Below, in pieces: positions 34,266 to 44,800 of a stretch of 64,000 nucleotides of DNA. Both the position numbers and the translations under genes were made by a program. Numbering within the stretch: position 1 is the stretch's first letter; every line of letters begins with the position of its first letter. The stretch is from Microlunatus parietis (GTDB lineage Bacteria > Actinomycetota > Actinomycetes > Propionibacteriales > Propionibacteriaceae). The notes beneath the pieces were generated by a model. The model had not been told where the DNA came from. It was given only the letters and a program-made list of their open reading frames with translations, and ran no database searches. Location of the stretch: positions 1,860,001-1,924,000 of the forward strand of contig NZ_JACCBU010000001.1 in NCBI RefSeq assembly GCF_013407955.1, read 5' to 3'.

Positions 34266-34870
34266 CGGCCGTTCTTCGGGGCGGAGCTGGCGGTGATCGT
34301 CGGCTCCTCCGTCGGCTCCGGTGCCGGCGCGGCCGGCGGCTGGTCGGCCCGGGCCAGCGAGCCGAGCAGGCGTTCCCACCACGGCGTCTGGTCCTCCTGC
34401 TGTTGCGGTGCGTCGGTCGGGTCATCGGTCGGGGCGCCCTCGACGACCCGGTAGCCGACCTCGCCGGGCAGCACCCAGCCGAGCCGTTCCCGGGCCTGCG
34501 CCTCGACGTACGCGTCGTCCTGCCAGCGGTCCAGATCCCGTTGCAGGGCGCCGATCGCGGCCTCCCGCTCGGTGATCTTGGCCTTCGTCGCGGCGATCTC
34601 CTGCCGCTGCTCGAGGTAGATCCGCAGGCTGCTCGCGTACGAGATCGTCAGAATCAGCAACACCACCGCGAGCGCGATGGCCCGGGTGGTGATGCTGGTG
34701 CGGCGCCGGAACACGGGGCGCGACGCCGGAGTGGAGTCGGAGGTGTCATCGATCGGCCCGTTCGCGGCCGGGCCGGACCGGTCCCCGGCGGTGCGCCGGG
34801 AACCCTTCGGTCGGGCCGTCTTGCGTCCGGGAGCCGCGGCAGGACGGGGAAGGTTGCGCCGGGCTGACAT
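34262..34870 (-). CDS. Septum formation initiator, FtsB/DivIC family
   Basis: A 202-residue bitopic division protein. A basic, Pro/Arg-rich cytoplasmic tail (residues 1-65) is followed by one transmembrane helix (AIALAVVLLILTISYASSL), a coiled coil (LEQRQEIAATKAKITERE) and the conserved ARERLGWVLPGEVGYRVV motif of FtsB/DivIC. The C-terminal tail is acidic and Pro-rich. It is expected to act with FtsL/FtsQ at the septum. It lies 15 bp downstream of eno, the usual actinobacterial order. Confidence 0.93.
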   Translation of the reverse strand: MSARRNLPRPAAAPGRKTARPKGSRRTAGDRSGPAANGPIDDTSDSTPASRPVFRRRTSITTRAIALAVVLLILTISYASSLRIYLEQRQEIAATKAKITEREAAIGALQRDLDRWQDDAYVEAQARERLGWVLPGEVGYRVVEGAPTDDPTDAPQQQEDQTPWWERLLGSLARADQPPAAPAPEPTEEPTITASSAPKNGR

Positions 34871-34885
34871 CGATCCATTGTCTCC

Positions 34886-36304
<1,419 letters not shown>

Positions 36305-37255
36305 TCAGCGCGCCAGCGCCGCGACCGTGGCGTTACCGCCGCAGATCACCAGACCCAGTCGTGCGTCCGGGCCGACCCGGTCGAGCACGGTCCGGGCCGC
36401 CGGGATCAGGCAGCCGGCCGCCGGTTCGGCCCACACCCCGGCCTGCTCGGCCAGCGTGATCGCGCCGGCCACGGCCTCGTCGTCGGAGACCACGATGACG
36501 TCCTCGACCAGTTCCCGTACGTGCTCGTACGTCAACGAGGACACGTGCGGAGCGCTGAGGGTGGTGACGATCGAGGTCGGCCGGAAGTCGACCGGGCCGC
36601 CGGCCGCCAGGGCACGGCTCATCGCGTCCGCCCCTTCCGTCTCGACGCCCCAGATCCGTACCCGCGGATCGAGTTCGCGGAAGGCCACCGCGACGCCCGC
36701 GATCAGCCCGCCGCCGCCGATGCTGACCAGCACGTCGGTGAGGTCCGGCGCGGCGGCCGCGAACTCCAGGCCGACGGTCCCCTGCCCGGCGACAACGACC
36801 GGGTCGTCGAACGGATGGACGAGGGTACGGCCCTCGGCGACCAGGTCGTCCAGCAGCGCGAACGCGTCCGCCATGTCCGGCGTCAGCCGCACCTCGGCGC
36901 CCGCGGCACGGCAGGCGTCGATCGACCGCTGCGGCGCGGCCTCGGACATCACGACGGTCGCGGCGATGCCGAGCGAGCCGGCCGCGTCGGCCAGCGCCGT
37001 GCCGTGGTTGCCGCCGCTGACCGCGACCACCCCGGCGGCCCGCTCGGCCTCGTCCAGGGTGAGCAGCTTGGCCAGCGCCCCGCGGAACTTGAACGACCCG
37101 GATCGCTGCAGTTGTTCGAGTTTCAGCGTGACCGGCACCCCGAGCAGGGCGGTCAGGCCGGGGCTGGCGACGGTAGGTGTGGCGACGATCTCGCCGGCGA
37201 TCCGAGCCGCTGCCGTACGCAGGGCTTCGGGGGTCACCAGCCGGACCGATGGCAC
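36305..37255 (-). CDS. PLP-dependent threonine/serine dehydratase
   Basis: A 316-residue fold-type II PLP enzyme. The PLP lysine lies in SGSFKFRGA, the phosphate loop is SIGGGGLIAG, and SGGNHGTALA is the substrate loop. It lacks the C-terminal ACT-like domain of biosynthetic IlvA, so it resembles catabolic threonine/serine dehydratase or serine racemase. GTG 37255 has a GAGGT ribosome site and begins just before the conserved region. It lies 26 bp downstream of the small membrane protein. Confidence 0.92.
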   Translation of the reverse strand: MPSVRLVTPEALRTAAARIAGEIVATPTVASPGLTALLGVPVTLKLEQLQRSGSFKFRGALAKLLTLDEAERAAGVVAVSGGNHGTALADAAGSLGIAATVVMSEAAPQRSIDACRAAGAEVRLTPDMADAFALLDDLVAEGRTLVHPFDDPVVVAGQGTVGLEFAAAAPDLTDVLVSIGGGGLIAGVAVAFRELDPRVRIWGVETEGADAMSRALAAGGPVDFRPTSIVTTLSAPHVSSLTYEHVRELVEDVIVVSDDEAVAGAITLAEQAGVWAEPAAGCLIPAARTVLDRVGPDARLGLVICGGNATVAALAR

Positions 37256-37281
37256 CGGCGCGACCTCACAGTCCTGACTGG

Positions 37282-37755
37282 TCAACGGCGGCGGCGTCCG
37301 CTCAACGCGTGCACCACGTTGACGGCCACAATGCCGCCCCAGGAGATCAGGATGCCGACGATCGGCGGATCCACCAGGGTGCTGATCGCGGTGATCGGGA
37401 TGCCGGCGCCGAGCGAGACGATGCCGAGCGCGAACCGCTGGGTCCGGGTCGAGCGCTCCGCCGCCTCCTCGGCCCGGGCGGTGCGGTGCTGCTCCTGCAG
37501 TTCGACGCCGCGGTGGTACGCCAGCTGCTCCATCCGCTCGGCGAGGCCGGCGGCGATCTGCTCGTCGAACTCCGGTCCCAGCTCGTGGCGGGCGGCCATC
37601 GCCGCGGCCGCGTCGCGCTGCACCTCCTGGCTGGGCCGCGGCATCGGCGGCGGGACTGGCATCCCCGGGTGCGGCATGGGTGGCATCGCCCCGGAGAGGT
37701 GCTGCGTGGGCCGCTGCTCCGGATGCGGGTACGTCTCCGGATTGGGAAGGGTCAC
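37282..37755 (-). CDS. Hypothetical proline-rich membrane protein
   Basis: A 157-residue protein of unknown function. A Pro/Met/His-rich N-terminus (PPMPHPGMPVPPPMP) is followed by an Ala/Glu-rich helix likely to form a coiled coil (residues about 45-105) and two hydrophobic helices at the C-terminus ending in RRRR. The start is uncertain: GTG 37755 was chosen, and the frame is open to 37815. It lies upstream of the dehydratase on the same strand. Confidence 0.7.
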   Translation of the reverse strand: MTLPNPETYPHPEQRPTQHLSGAMPPMPHPGMPVPPPMPRPSQEVQRDAAAAMAARHELGPEFDEQIAAGLAERMEQLAYHRGVELQEQHRTARAEEAAERSTRTQRFALGIVSLGAGIPITAISTLVDPPIVGILISWGGIVAVNVVHALSGRRRR

Positions 37756-37828
37756 CCACAAGACAGTACCGACACTGATCAACGCAGGTGGCCGAACCGG
37801 CGACGATCCCGGCATCCGGCGCCGGTGA

Positions 37829-38383
37829 CTACGCGACGTTGTCGCGTTCGAGGTCGGACAGCCAGCGTTCGGCCTCGGCCGGGCGGCGGAAGACGATCAC
37901 CCGCGGCCCCTCCGGATCGGCCGCCCAGCCGCGGATCCGGGCACTCTTCGGGCCGCACGACTTGAAGTGCCACCAGATGATCGAGTCGCGGCGGAGCATG
38001 GTGCGCCAGGTCTCGATGTTGCCGTTGCAGGTCGGCACCTTCTTGATCACGTTGACCAGGCAGCGCCGGATCAGCCGGCCCAGCGAGAGCAGCCGCGGGT
38101 AGTCCAGCGCGATGATCACCTCGACCCGCTCCAGCACCACGTCCAGCCCGGCCCCGTACCCGTGGTCGAGGATCCAGGCGTCGCCCGCGCAGATCGCGGC
38201 GATCCGGCGGCGCTGCTCGTCCTTCGGCACCGGCACCCAGGGCCGGTCCCAGGTCAGGTCGTCCACCGCGTGCCAGGGCAGCCCGATCCGCTCGCCGAGG
38301 CGCCGGGCCAGCGTCGTCTTGCCCGAGCCGGTCACCCCGTAGACCAGGATCCGGCGCACCGGTGTGCCGTCCTCGTTGATCAC
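37829..38383 (-). CDS. P-loop nucleoside/shikimate-kinase-like ATPase
   Basis: A 184-residue cytoplasmic P-loop protein with Walker A YGVTGSGKTTLARRLGE, a lid-like basic stretch, and WILDHGYGAGLDVVLERVEVIIALD, matching the DNA-topology-modulation-protein (FlaR-like) or adenylate-kinase-related group. The substrate is unknown. It lies 27 bp downstream of the phosphoribosyltransferase gene on the same strand. Confidence 0.82.
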   Translation of the reverse strand: MINEDGTPVRRILVYGVTGSGKTTLARRLGERIGLPWHAVDDLTWDRPWVPVPKDEQRRRIAAICAGDAWILDHGYGAGLDVVLERVEVIIALDYPRLLSLGRLIRRCLVNVIKKVPTCNGNIETWRTMLRRDSIIWWHFKSCGPKSARIRGWAADPEGPRVIVFRRPAEAERWLSDLERDNVA

Positions 38384-38410
38384 CGTCCGGATCCTAGTGG
38401 CGGCGGCCCG

Positions 38411-39067
38411 CTAATGCTCGGAGTTGAGGATCCGTCGCGCCTCGGCCTCCGGCACCGGAGCGAAGTCGCGGTAGGCCTGGCCGACCGCGCGGAAGATCGC
38501 CGGGATCGACGGGCAGACCAGCCGGTCGGCGCGGTCCGTGATCAGCCGGGCCGCCTGCTCGGAGGCGACCGGGACGGCCGCGATCACGGACCCGGCGCCG
38601 ACTCGGCGGACCGCCTCGATCGCGACCAGCATCGTCGTGCCGGTGGCGAGGCCGTCGTCGACGATGATCACCGGCCGGCCCGACAGGTCGAGCGCGGGCC
38701 GGTCGCCGCGCAGGGCGCGGTGCCGCTCGTCGAGGTTGCGCCGCTCTTCCGCCAGCACCCGCTGGTAGGCGGGCTCGGTCACACCGGCCATGGCGATCAC
38801 GCGGTCGTTGCGCAGGTGTTCGACCCGGTCCCCGATCCGGGCCAGGGCACCCATCGCCAGCTCCGGCTGGTCCGGCACGCCGAGCTTGCGTACCGCGACG
38901 ATGTCCAGGCCGACGCCGAAGCGCTCGGCGATCGGCGCGGCAACCGGGACGCCACCCCGGGGCAGTGCGAGCACTGTCGGCGCGTCGGCCTGATCCTCGG
39001 GGTGGTCCAGCAGGGCGGCCAGCTGTCGGCCGGCGTCGGCGCGGTCGGCGTACCGACTGTTGATCAT
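38411..39067 (-). CDS. Phosphoribosyltransferase-domain protein
   Basis: A 218-residue type I PRTase-fold protein. The PRPP-binding loop is VIIVDDGLATGTTM and the N-terminal LALPRGGVPVAAPIAE is typical of the dienelactone-hydrolase-associated PRTase group often annotated as hypothetical phosphoribosyltransferase. The ATG overlaps the mazG stop (ATGA). Nucleobase salvage is possible, but the hood is atypical and no substrate can be assigned. Confidence 0.88.
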   Translation of the reverse strand: MINSRYADRADAGRQLAALLDHPEDQADAPTVLALPRGGVPVAAPIAERFGVGLDIVAVRKLGVPDQPELAMGALARIGDRVEHLRNDRVIAMAGVTEPAYQRVLAEERRNLDERHRALRGDRPALDLSGRPVIIVDDGLATGTTMLVAIEAVRRVGAGSVIAAVPVASEQAARLITDRADRLVCPSIPAIFRAVGQAYRDFAPVPEAEARRILNSEH

Positions 39068-39711
39068 GACCGATCGCCCTCCGCCGTGCGCACGGCTGCT
39101 TCAAGATCACGTACCGCATCGCGAACGGCCTGGTCCGGATCGATGCCCGCCGCCTGCGCCCGGGCCACCAGCGCGACGATCTGCACACCGACCTCGGCCG
39201 GCTCGATCGGCTGGTCCGGCAACTCGACGTCGACCTTCCGGGACCGGGTCCGGCTGATGATCTTGTTCGCCCGGGCCAGCGCGGACAGCTGCTCCGGAAT
39301 CCCTTCCAGGACTGAGGTCCGGCCCTTCTCAGCCGCCTTGCGCTGCTCCCAGGTGTGATTCAGGTCCGCCGGTGCGGTCTCCGCCGCGAAGACGTGCGGG
39401 TGCCGCCGGACCAGCTTGTCGGCCACCCCGGCCGCCACGTCGTCGAGATCGAAACCGTCGGCCGCTTCGGAGGCGATCTGGGCGTGGAAGTAGACCTGCA
39501 GCAGCAGATCGCCGAGTTCCTCGGCCAGATGATCTTGGTCGCCGGTCTCGATCGCCTCGACCAGTTCCCCGGTCTCCTCGATCAGGTACTGGACCAGCGA
39601 GCGGTGGGTCTGCTCGGCGTCCCACGGGCAACGGCGGCGCAGGGTCGCCATCACCTCGGCCAGCCGGCTGAGTTCGGGGAAGACCTCGCCGCCGGCGGCC
39701 GCGACGGTCAT
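39064..39711 (-). CDS. mazG: MazG family nucleoside triphosphate pyrophosphohydrolase
   Basis: A 215-residue all-alpha NTP pyrophosphohydrolase. The first MazG module has CPWDAEQTHRSLVQYLIEETGELVEAI and the metal motif EELGDLLLQVYFHAQIA; KLVRRHPHVF is the characteristic hinge. The second module is shortened compared with E. coli MazG (about 263 residues), as in other actinobacteria. It hydrolyses aberrant or excess NTPs. It sits between the SurA-like lipoprotein and the PRTase, overlapping both by 4 bp. Confidence 0.94.
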   Translation of the reverse strand: MTVAAAGGEVFPELSRLAEVMATLRRRCPWDAEQTHRSLVQYLIEETGELVEAIETGDQDHLAEELGDLLLQVYFHAQIASEAADGFDLDDVAAGVADKLVRRHPHVFAAETAPADLNHTWEQRKAAEKGRTSVLEGIPEQLSALARANKIISRTRSRKVDVELPDQPIEPAEVGVQIVALVARAQAAGIDPDQAVRDAVRDLEAAVRTAEGDRS

Positions 39712-40247
39712 GACCGCGGAGCCGGCAGGGACAACGACTCGGAGCCCGCGCCGACCATCGACCCGCCCTGCGCGTAGGCGTCCGGCTGCCAGGTGCCGTA
39801 CCGCGGATTGAGTCGCACCTCGGCGTCGCCGAGCGCCCTCAGGAACGTCTCGTCGCCGACCCGCATCCGGACCAACTCCGCGTCGGCGAGCGCGTACGCC
39901 AGCTCGCGGGTCCGGCCGTTCCCGAGCAGCGAGCCCAGGTTGGACGGGGAGATCAGAGCGTCGCGTTCGGAGTCGGAGATCTTGATCCCGCGCTGGGTGG
40001 CCGTCTGCTCGGCGATCTCGCCCAGCACCAGGCCATTGAGCACCCCGCCCGAGCTCGCCCGCTGACCCTGGGTACGCAACACCTCGTCGGCCGCGACGGT
40101 GATCTCGTGCAGGTCCCGGTCACTGATCTGGTTCGGGCCGACGTAGGCCGCGACGTCCGGAGCGCTGCCGGCGCAGCCCGTCGTGACGACAACAGCGGCG
40201 GCCGCGATCAGGCCGGCGATACGGTGCAGGATCTTCACCGGCGTCAT
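39708..40247 (-). CDS. SurA-N-like lipoprotein
   Basis: A 179-residue exported lipoprotein. The signal (residues 1-25) ends in lipobox VTTGC. The mature part begins AAYVGPNQISDRDLHEI and resembles the SurA/parvulin chaperone N-terminal domain, but no PPIase domain is present. The last residues PRYGTWQPDAYAQ are typical of the actinobacterial mfd-mazG linked family. In the conserved order it would directly follow mfd; here fic and vapB separate them. Confidence 0.82.
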   Translation of the reverse strand: MTPVKILHRIAGLIAAAAVVVTTGCAGSAPDVAAYVGPNQISDRDLHEITVAADEVLRTQGQRASSGGVLNGLVLGEIAEQTATQRGIKISDSERDALISPSNLGSLLGNGRTRELAYALADAELVRMRVGDETFLRALGDAEVRLNPRYGTWQPDAYAQGGSMVGAGSESLSLPAPRS

Positions 40248-40340
40248 GTTACAAGCGACGTCGGCTGCACGATCAATCGAAGCCCGGCCGGTGCGTGACC
40301 GCCGATACCCTCGACCTTGGAATCACGCGAGGAGGCGACG

Positions 40341-40577
40341 ATGCCGCGGATGGTGGTCGAGGTGGACAACGCATTGCTCGGTGAGGCGGCCGAGGTCCTC
40401 GGGACGACGACGCCGACCACCACGGCGAACGCGGCCCTGGCCGAGGTGATCAAGCGCCAGCAACGACAGGCTTTCTTCGACTGGCTTGAGTCGGGCGGAC
40501 TGCCGGACCTAACCGGACCCATCGAACACGCGCAGGAGGACACCGGCACCGTACCCCCGGAATCAATCCGTGGGTAG
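40341..40577 (+). CDS. Orphan VapB-like antitoxin
   Basis: A 78-residue protein of the VapB/DUF2191 type: RMVVEVDNALLGEAAEVLGTT followed by TTANAALAEVIKRQ, the pattern of ribbon-helix-helix antitoxins paired with PIN toxins. It has a strong GAGGAGG ribosome site. The Asp/Trp-rich tail (FFDWLESGGLPDL) is the part that usually binds VapC. No vapC follows; instead the fic gene ends in the opposite direction, overlapping by 15 bp. Confidence 0.85.
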   Translation: MPRMVVEVDNALLGEAAEVLGTTTPTTTANAALAEVIKRQQRQAFFDWLESGGLPDLTGPIEHAQEDTGTVPPESIRG

Positions 40578-41726
40578 GGCTCGTCGAAGCTGGCCGAGAA
40601 GGGCTGGATAGGGATCGGTGAGAGGCTTCCGACCTGTTCGCAATTCCTCACGGATCGCCCGGAGCGGTTCGCCGGCAACGTAGTGCCGACCCCGTCGCTC
40701 TCCGCGGGCCTCCAACAGGCCGGCGTCGGCACCGTTGACCAGATCCCGGGTCGCGGTGCGTTCATCGAGGCCGGTCAGCTTGACGTAGGAGGGCCGCGTC
40801 ACGCGGAGGCCGAGCAGGGCGTCGAAGAGGGCCGCGCCGACACGTTCGTTGAGCTTGTGCTGAGCCACCAGTTCGTCGACGCGCCGCAATTGGGTCTCGG
40901 CTTCGTCGAACCGTCGGCGCACGGTCTGTGCTTGCAGGTGATGCGCGCGCAGGTTGAACCTCACCCAGAGCGACGTGTCGTTCGCCGGGTTCCACCGGCC
41001 GCGGCCGGTGGCCGCCAGGACGTCGTAGTAATCCTGGGTGTTGTTCCCCAGCCACTCCTCGATGCTGGAGAAGGTCGGTTCGACAACCTGGTCCTGGGCC
41101 AGCTCCATCGTCTGCAGCGCGCGGGCCATCCGACCGTTGCCGTCGCGGAACGGATGAATCATCACCAGGTTGAGGTGCGCCATCGCCGCCCGCACCAGCG
41201 GGTCGCCATCCCTCGGTGCTGCCAGCGAGACCGATAGGGCTCGCATCAGATCAGGCACGTCGGCTTCATCCGGGCCCGTGTAGACGTTGATCCCACGGCG
41301 GTCGTCACGGACGAAGATCTCCTTGGTGCGGTACCGACCCGGGCCCTTGGCCAGGTCATGATCCAGCAACATGAAGTGCATCGACCGCAGGACGGTTTCA
41401 TCGATCACGAAACCGGGCTCGGTCGAGACGTTGATGACGTACGTGAGCACGCGGCGATAGCCCAGGATCTCCGCCCAGGTCGCCTCATCAGCGGCCAGCG
41501 GCGGCTCGTCGTCAACGGCGGCGACCGCATCCTCCTCGCTGACCGTGTATCCCTCGATGGTGTTCGAGCCCTGGATCGCCCTGGCGGCCGAGGTCCGTCG
41601 TAGGACGCCGTTCCATCGCTTGGGTACGCGGAGGAAGTGCGCAAGTGAGATGCGGAGATCGTGGACTTCGCGGATGACGTCGTGGTCAGCGCGGTCGAGG
41701 GCTGGGGTCTCGAAGAGTTTCACCAT
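40563..41726 (-). CDS. Fic family protein (class II, self-inhibited)
   Basis: A 387-residue AMP-transferase. The N-terminal Fic_N region carries the inhibitory motif SNTIEG (residues about 52-57), the catalytic loop is HPFRDGNGRMAR (His about 191), and a C-terminal winged-helix-like domain follows. All catalytic residues are present, so it should be active once the Glu of the inhibitory helix is displaced. ATG 41726 has an AAAGGA ribosome site. The promoter region is unusually AT-rich with inverted repeats. It breaks the usual mfd-mazG linkage and converges on the VapB-like gene, suggesting an acquired module. Confidence 0.92.
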   Translation of the reverse strand: MVKLFETPALDRADHDVIREVHDLRISLAHFLRVPKRWNGVLRRTSAARAIQGSNTIEGYTVSEEDAVAAVDDEPPLAADEATWAEILGYRRVLTYVINVSTEPGFVIDETVLRSMHFMLLDHDLAKGPGRYRTKEIFVRDDRRGINVYTGPDEADVPDLMRALSVSLAAPRDGDPLVRAAMAHLNLVMIHPFRDGNGRMARALQTMELAQDQVVEPTFSSIEEWLGNNTQDYYDVLAATGRGRWNPANDTSLWVRFNLRAHHLQAQTVRRRFDEAETQLRRVDELVAQHKLNERVGAALFDALLGLRVTRPSYVKLTGLDERTATRDLVNGADAGLLEARGERRGRHYVAGEPLRAIREELRTGRKPLTDPYPALLGQLRRALPTD

Positions 41727-41768
41727 GGCACTTTGTCCTTTAATAAGTGCCAAGCCTACCTTCTTTCG

Positions 41769-41805
41769 GTGTCTCTATGTCACTTAATAAGAGACATAGT
41801 GACAC
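41769..41805. promoter_or_regulatory. AT-rich 37-bp imperfect palindrome upstream of fic
   Basis: Arms GTGTC..TATGTC and GACATA..GACAC surround a CTTAATAAG centre. A second inverted pair CACTT/AAGTG with TTTAATAAG lies at 41729-41749, inside the leader. The repeated TTAATAAG core suggests two operator sites for an autoregulator. The 41727-41808 gap is far more AT-rich than anything around it. Confidence 0.6.
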
Positions 41806-41808
41806 CAG

Positions 41809-44800
41809 TCAGGCGAGGAAGATGTTGTTGATCACCTCGGTGGCCCAGGCGAGCAGTTCCTTGTCGACGATCGGCGGCCCGCCGATCGTGCGGGAGCGGG
41901 GCCGGGTGACCAGGATGAAGCCGGCGGCCTCCTTCACCACGCTGCCCGGATAGAGCCGCTTCAGCCGGAGCACCTTCGACTCGGTCAGGGAGGCCGGGCC
42001 GAACCGGATGTAGTTGCCCTGGCCGACCACCTCGGTCAGTCCGGCGTGCCGGGCCAGGATCCGGAACTCGGCGATCGCCATCAGGTTGTCCACCTCGGCC
42101 GGCAGGTCGCCGTACCGGTCCTGCAACTCGGCCCTGACCTCGCCGAGGTCGTCCAGGCTGCGCACCTCGGCGATCCGCTTGTACATCTCCAGCCGGAGCC
42201 GTTCCGACTCCACGTAATCCGTCGGCAGCCGGGCGTCGACCGGCAGTTCGATCCGGACCTCGGTCGGAGCTTCGGACTCCTGGCCGCGATACTCCGCGAC
42301 CGCCTCGCCGACCAGCCGGATGTAGAGGTCGAAGCCGACGTCGGCGATGTGGCCGGACTGCTCGCCGCCGAGCAGGTTGCCGGCGCCGCGGATCTCCAGG
42401 TCCTTCATCGCCACCGCCATGCCGGCGCCGAGATCGGTGTGCGCGGCGATCGTGGCGAGTCGATCATGGGCGGTCTCGGTGAGCGGCTTCTCCGGCGGAT
42501 AGAGGAAGTACGCGTAGCCGCGCTCCCGGCTCCGGCCGACCCGCCCGCGCAGTTGGTGCAACTGGGACAGGCCGAGCAGGTCGGCCCGCTCGATCAGCAG
42601 CGTGTTGGCGGTGGAGATGTCCAGGCCGGCCTCGACGATCGTGGTGCAGACGAGCACGTCGGCCCGGCGCTCCCAGAAATCGACCATCACCTGTTCCAGC
42701 CGGTGTTCGCCCATCTGCCCGTGGGCAGTGACCACCCGGGCCTCCGGCACCAACTCCTGGATCCGCTTGGCCACCTTCTCGATGCTCTGCACCCGGTTGT
42801 GGATGAAGAAGACCTGGCCCTCGCGGAGCAGCTCGCGCCGGATCGCCGCGGTCACCTGGGCTTCCTCGTACGGGCCGGCGAAGGTGAGCACCGGGTGCCG
42901 TTCCTCCGGCGGGGTGGCGATCGTGCTCATCTCGCGGATGCCGGTGATCGCCATCTCCAGCGTGCGCGGGATCGGGGTCGCCGACATGGCGAGCACGTCG
43001 ACGTCCATCCGCAGCTTCTTCAGCTGCTCCTTGTGCTCGACGCCGAACCGCTGCTCCTCGTCGATGATCACCAGGCCGAGGTCCTTGAACTTCACCTCGC
43101 CGCTGAGCAGCCGGTGGGTGCCGATCACGACGTCGATGCTGCCGTCCTTGACGCCCGCCTTGGTGGCGTTCGCCTCGGAGTCGGTCTGGAACCGGCTCAG
43201 CGGCGCGACCCGGACCGGGAAGCCGGCGTAGCGGTCGGCGAACGTCGCGTAGTGCTGCTGCACCAGCAGCGTCGTGGGCACCAGCACGGCCACCTGCTTG
43301 CCGTCCTGGACCGCCTTGAACGCCGCCCGGACGGCGATCTCGGTCTTGCCGTAGCCGACGTCGCCACAGATCAGCCGGTCCATCGGCACGATCTGTTCCA
43401 TGTCCCGCTTGACCTCGTCGATCGCGGCCAGCTGGTCCGGCGTCTCCACGTAACCGAACGCGTCCTCGAGCTCGCGCTGCCAGGTGGTGTCCGGCTCGAA
43501 CGCGTGGCCGCGGCTGGCCTGGCGGGCCGCGTACAGCTTGATCAACTCGGCGGCGATCTCCCGCACCGCGCGCCGGGCCCGGCCCTTGCGCTTGTTCCAG
43601 TCGGCGCCGCCCATCCGGTCCAGGCTCGGGTGCTCGCCGCCGACGTAGCGGGTGAGCAGGTCCAGCTGATCCATCGGTACGTAGAGCCGGTCGCCCGGCT
43701 GGCCGCGCTTGGACGGCGCGTATTCGATCACCAGGTATTCCCGAGTGGTGCCGGCCGCCGTCCGCTGCACCATCTCCAGGTAGCGACCGACGCCGTGGTG
43801 CTCGTGCACGACCGCGTCGCCGGGAACCAGTTCCAGCGGGTTGATCTGGTTCCGCCGCCGGCTCGGCATCGTCCGGGAAGCCTTGTCCGCAACGGCTCCG
43901 CGGCCGGAGAGATCACCGGCGGTGAGGACGGCGAGCCGCAGGGCATCGGCCACGAAGCCGTGCCGCAGGGCGCCGGTGCTGACGGTGATCGCGCCCTCGC
44001 CGGGGGTTTCGGAGCCGTCGCCGATCCGTACCTGAAGATCATGTTCGGAGAGCACCTCGACCATCCGCTGGGCCAGACCGTGCCCCTCCGCGATCACCGC
44101 GAGCCGCCAGTTGTCGTGCACCCGGGCGGCAAGATCGCGAACGGCCGCCTCGGTGTCGCCGCGGTACGTCTCGCCAACCTGGCCGGCGATCGTCCGGGAC
44201 TCGACGCCGGCCGTGCTGACCTGGGTGCTGAAGTCGATCAGCTCGCCGTCCTCGGTGCGCACCGGCTCCTCGCCGGTCGCGGGCCCGGCGCTGAACGGGG
44301 ACAGCGTCCACCAGGCCAGCCCGCGGTCGAGCGCGGCCTGGCGCACCTCGGCCAGCCCGCGGTAGGCGGACGCGCCGAGATCGATCGGCGCCTTGCCGCC
44401 GCCCGCCGCCGCGGCCCAGGAGGCCTGCAGGAACTCCTGGCTGGTGGCGACCAGGTCCTGCGCCCGGCCGCGGATCAGTTCGGGGTCGCAGAGCAGGACG
44501 TGGGTGTCGGTCGGCAGCAGCTCGACCAGCAGCTCCATGCCCTCGACCAGCGCCGGCGACAGGGACTCCATCCCGTCCACGGCATGCCCGGCGGCGATCT
44601 TGTCGAGCATCTCGATCAGCTCGGGATGCTCCTCGGCCAGGGCCTTCGCCCGAGCCCGTACCTCATCGGTGAGCAACAGTTCCCGGCACGGCGAGGCGAC
44701 GATCGAGTCGATGGTCTCCTCGTCGGACCGCTGGTCGGCGACCGAGAAGTGCCGGATCTCCTCGACGGTGTCGCCGAAGAAGTCGACCCGGACCGGATGC

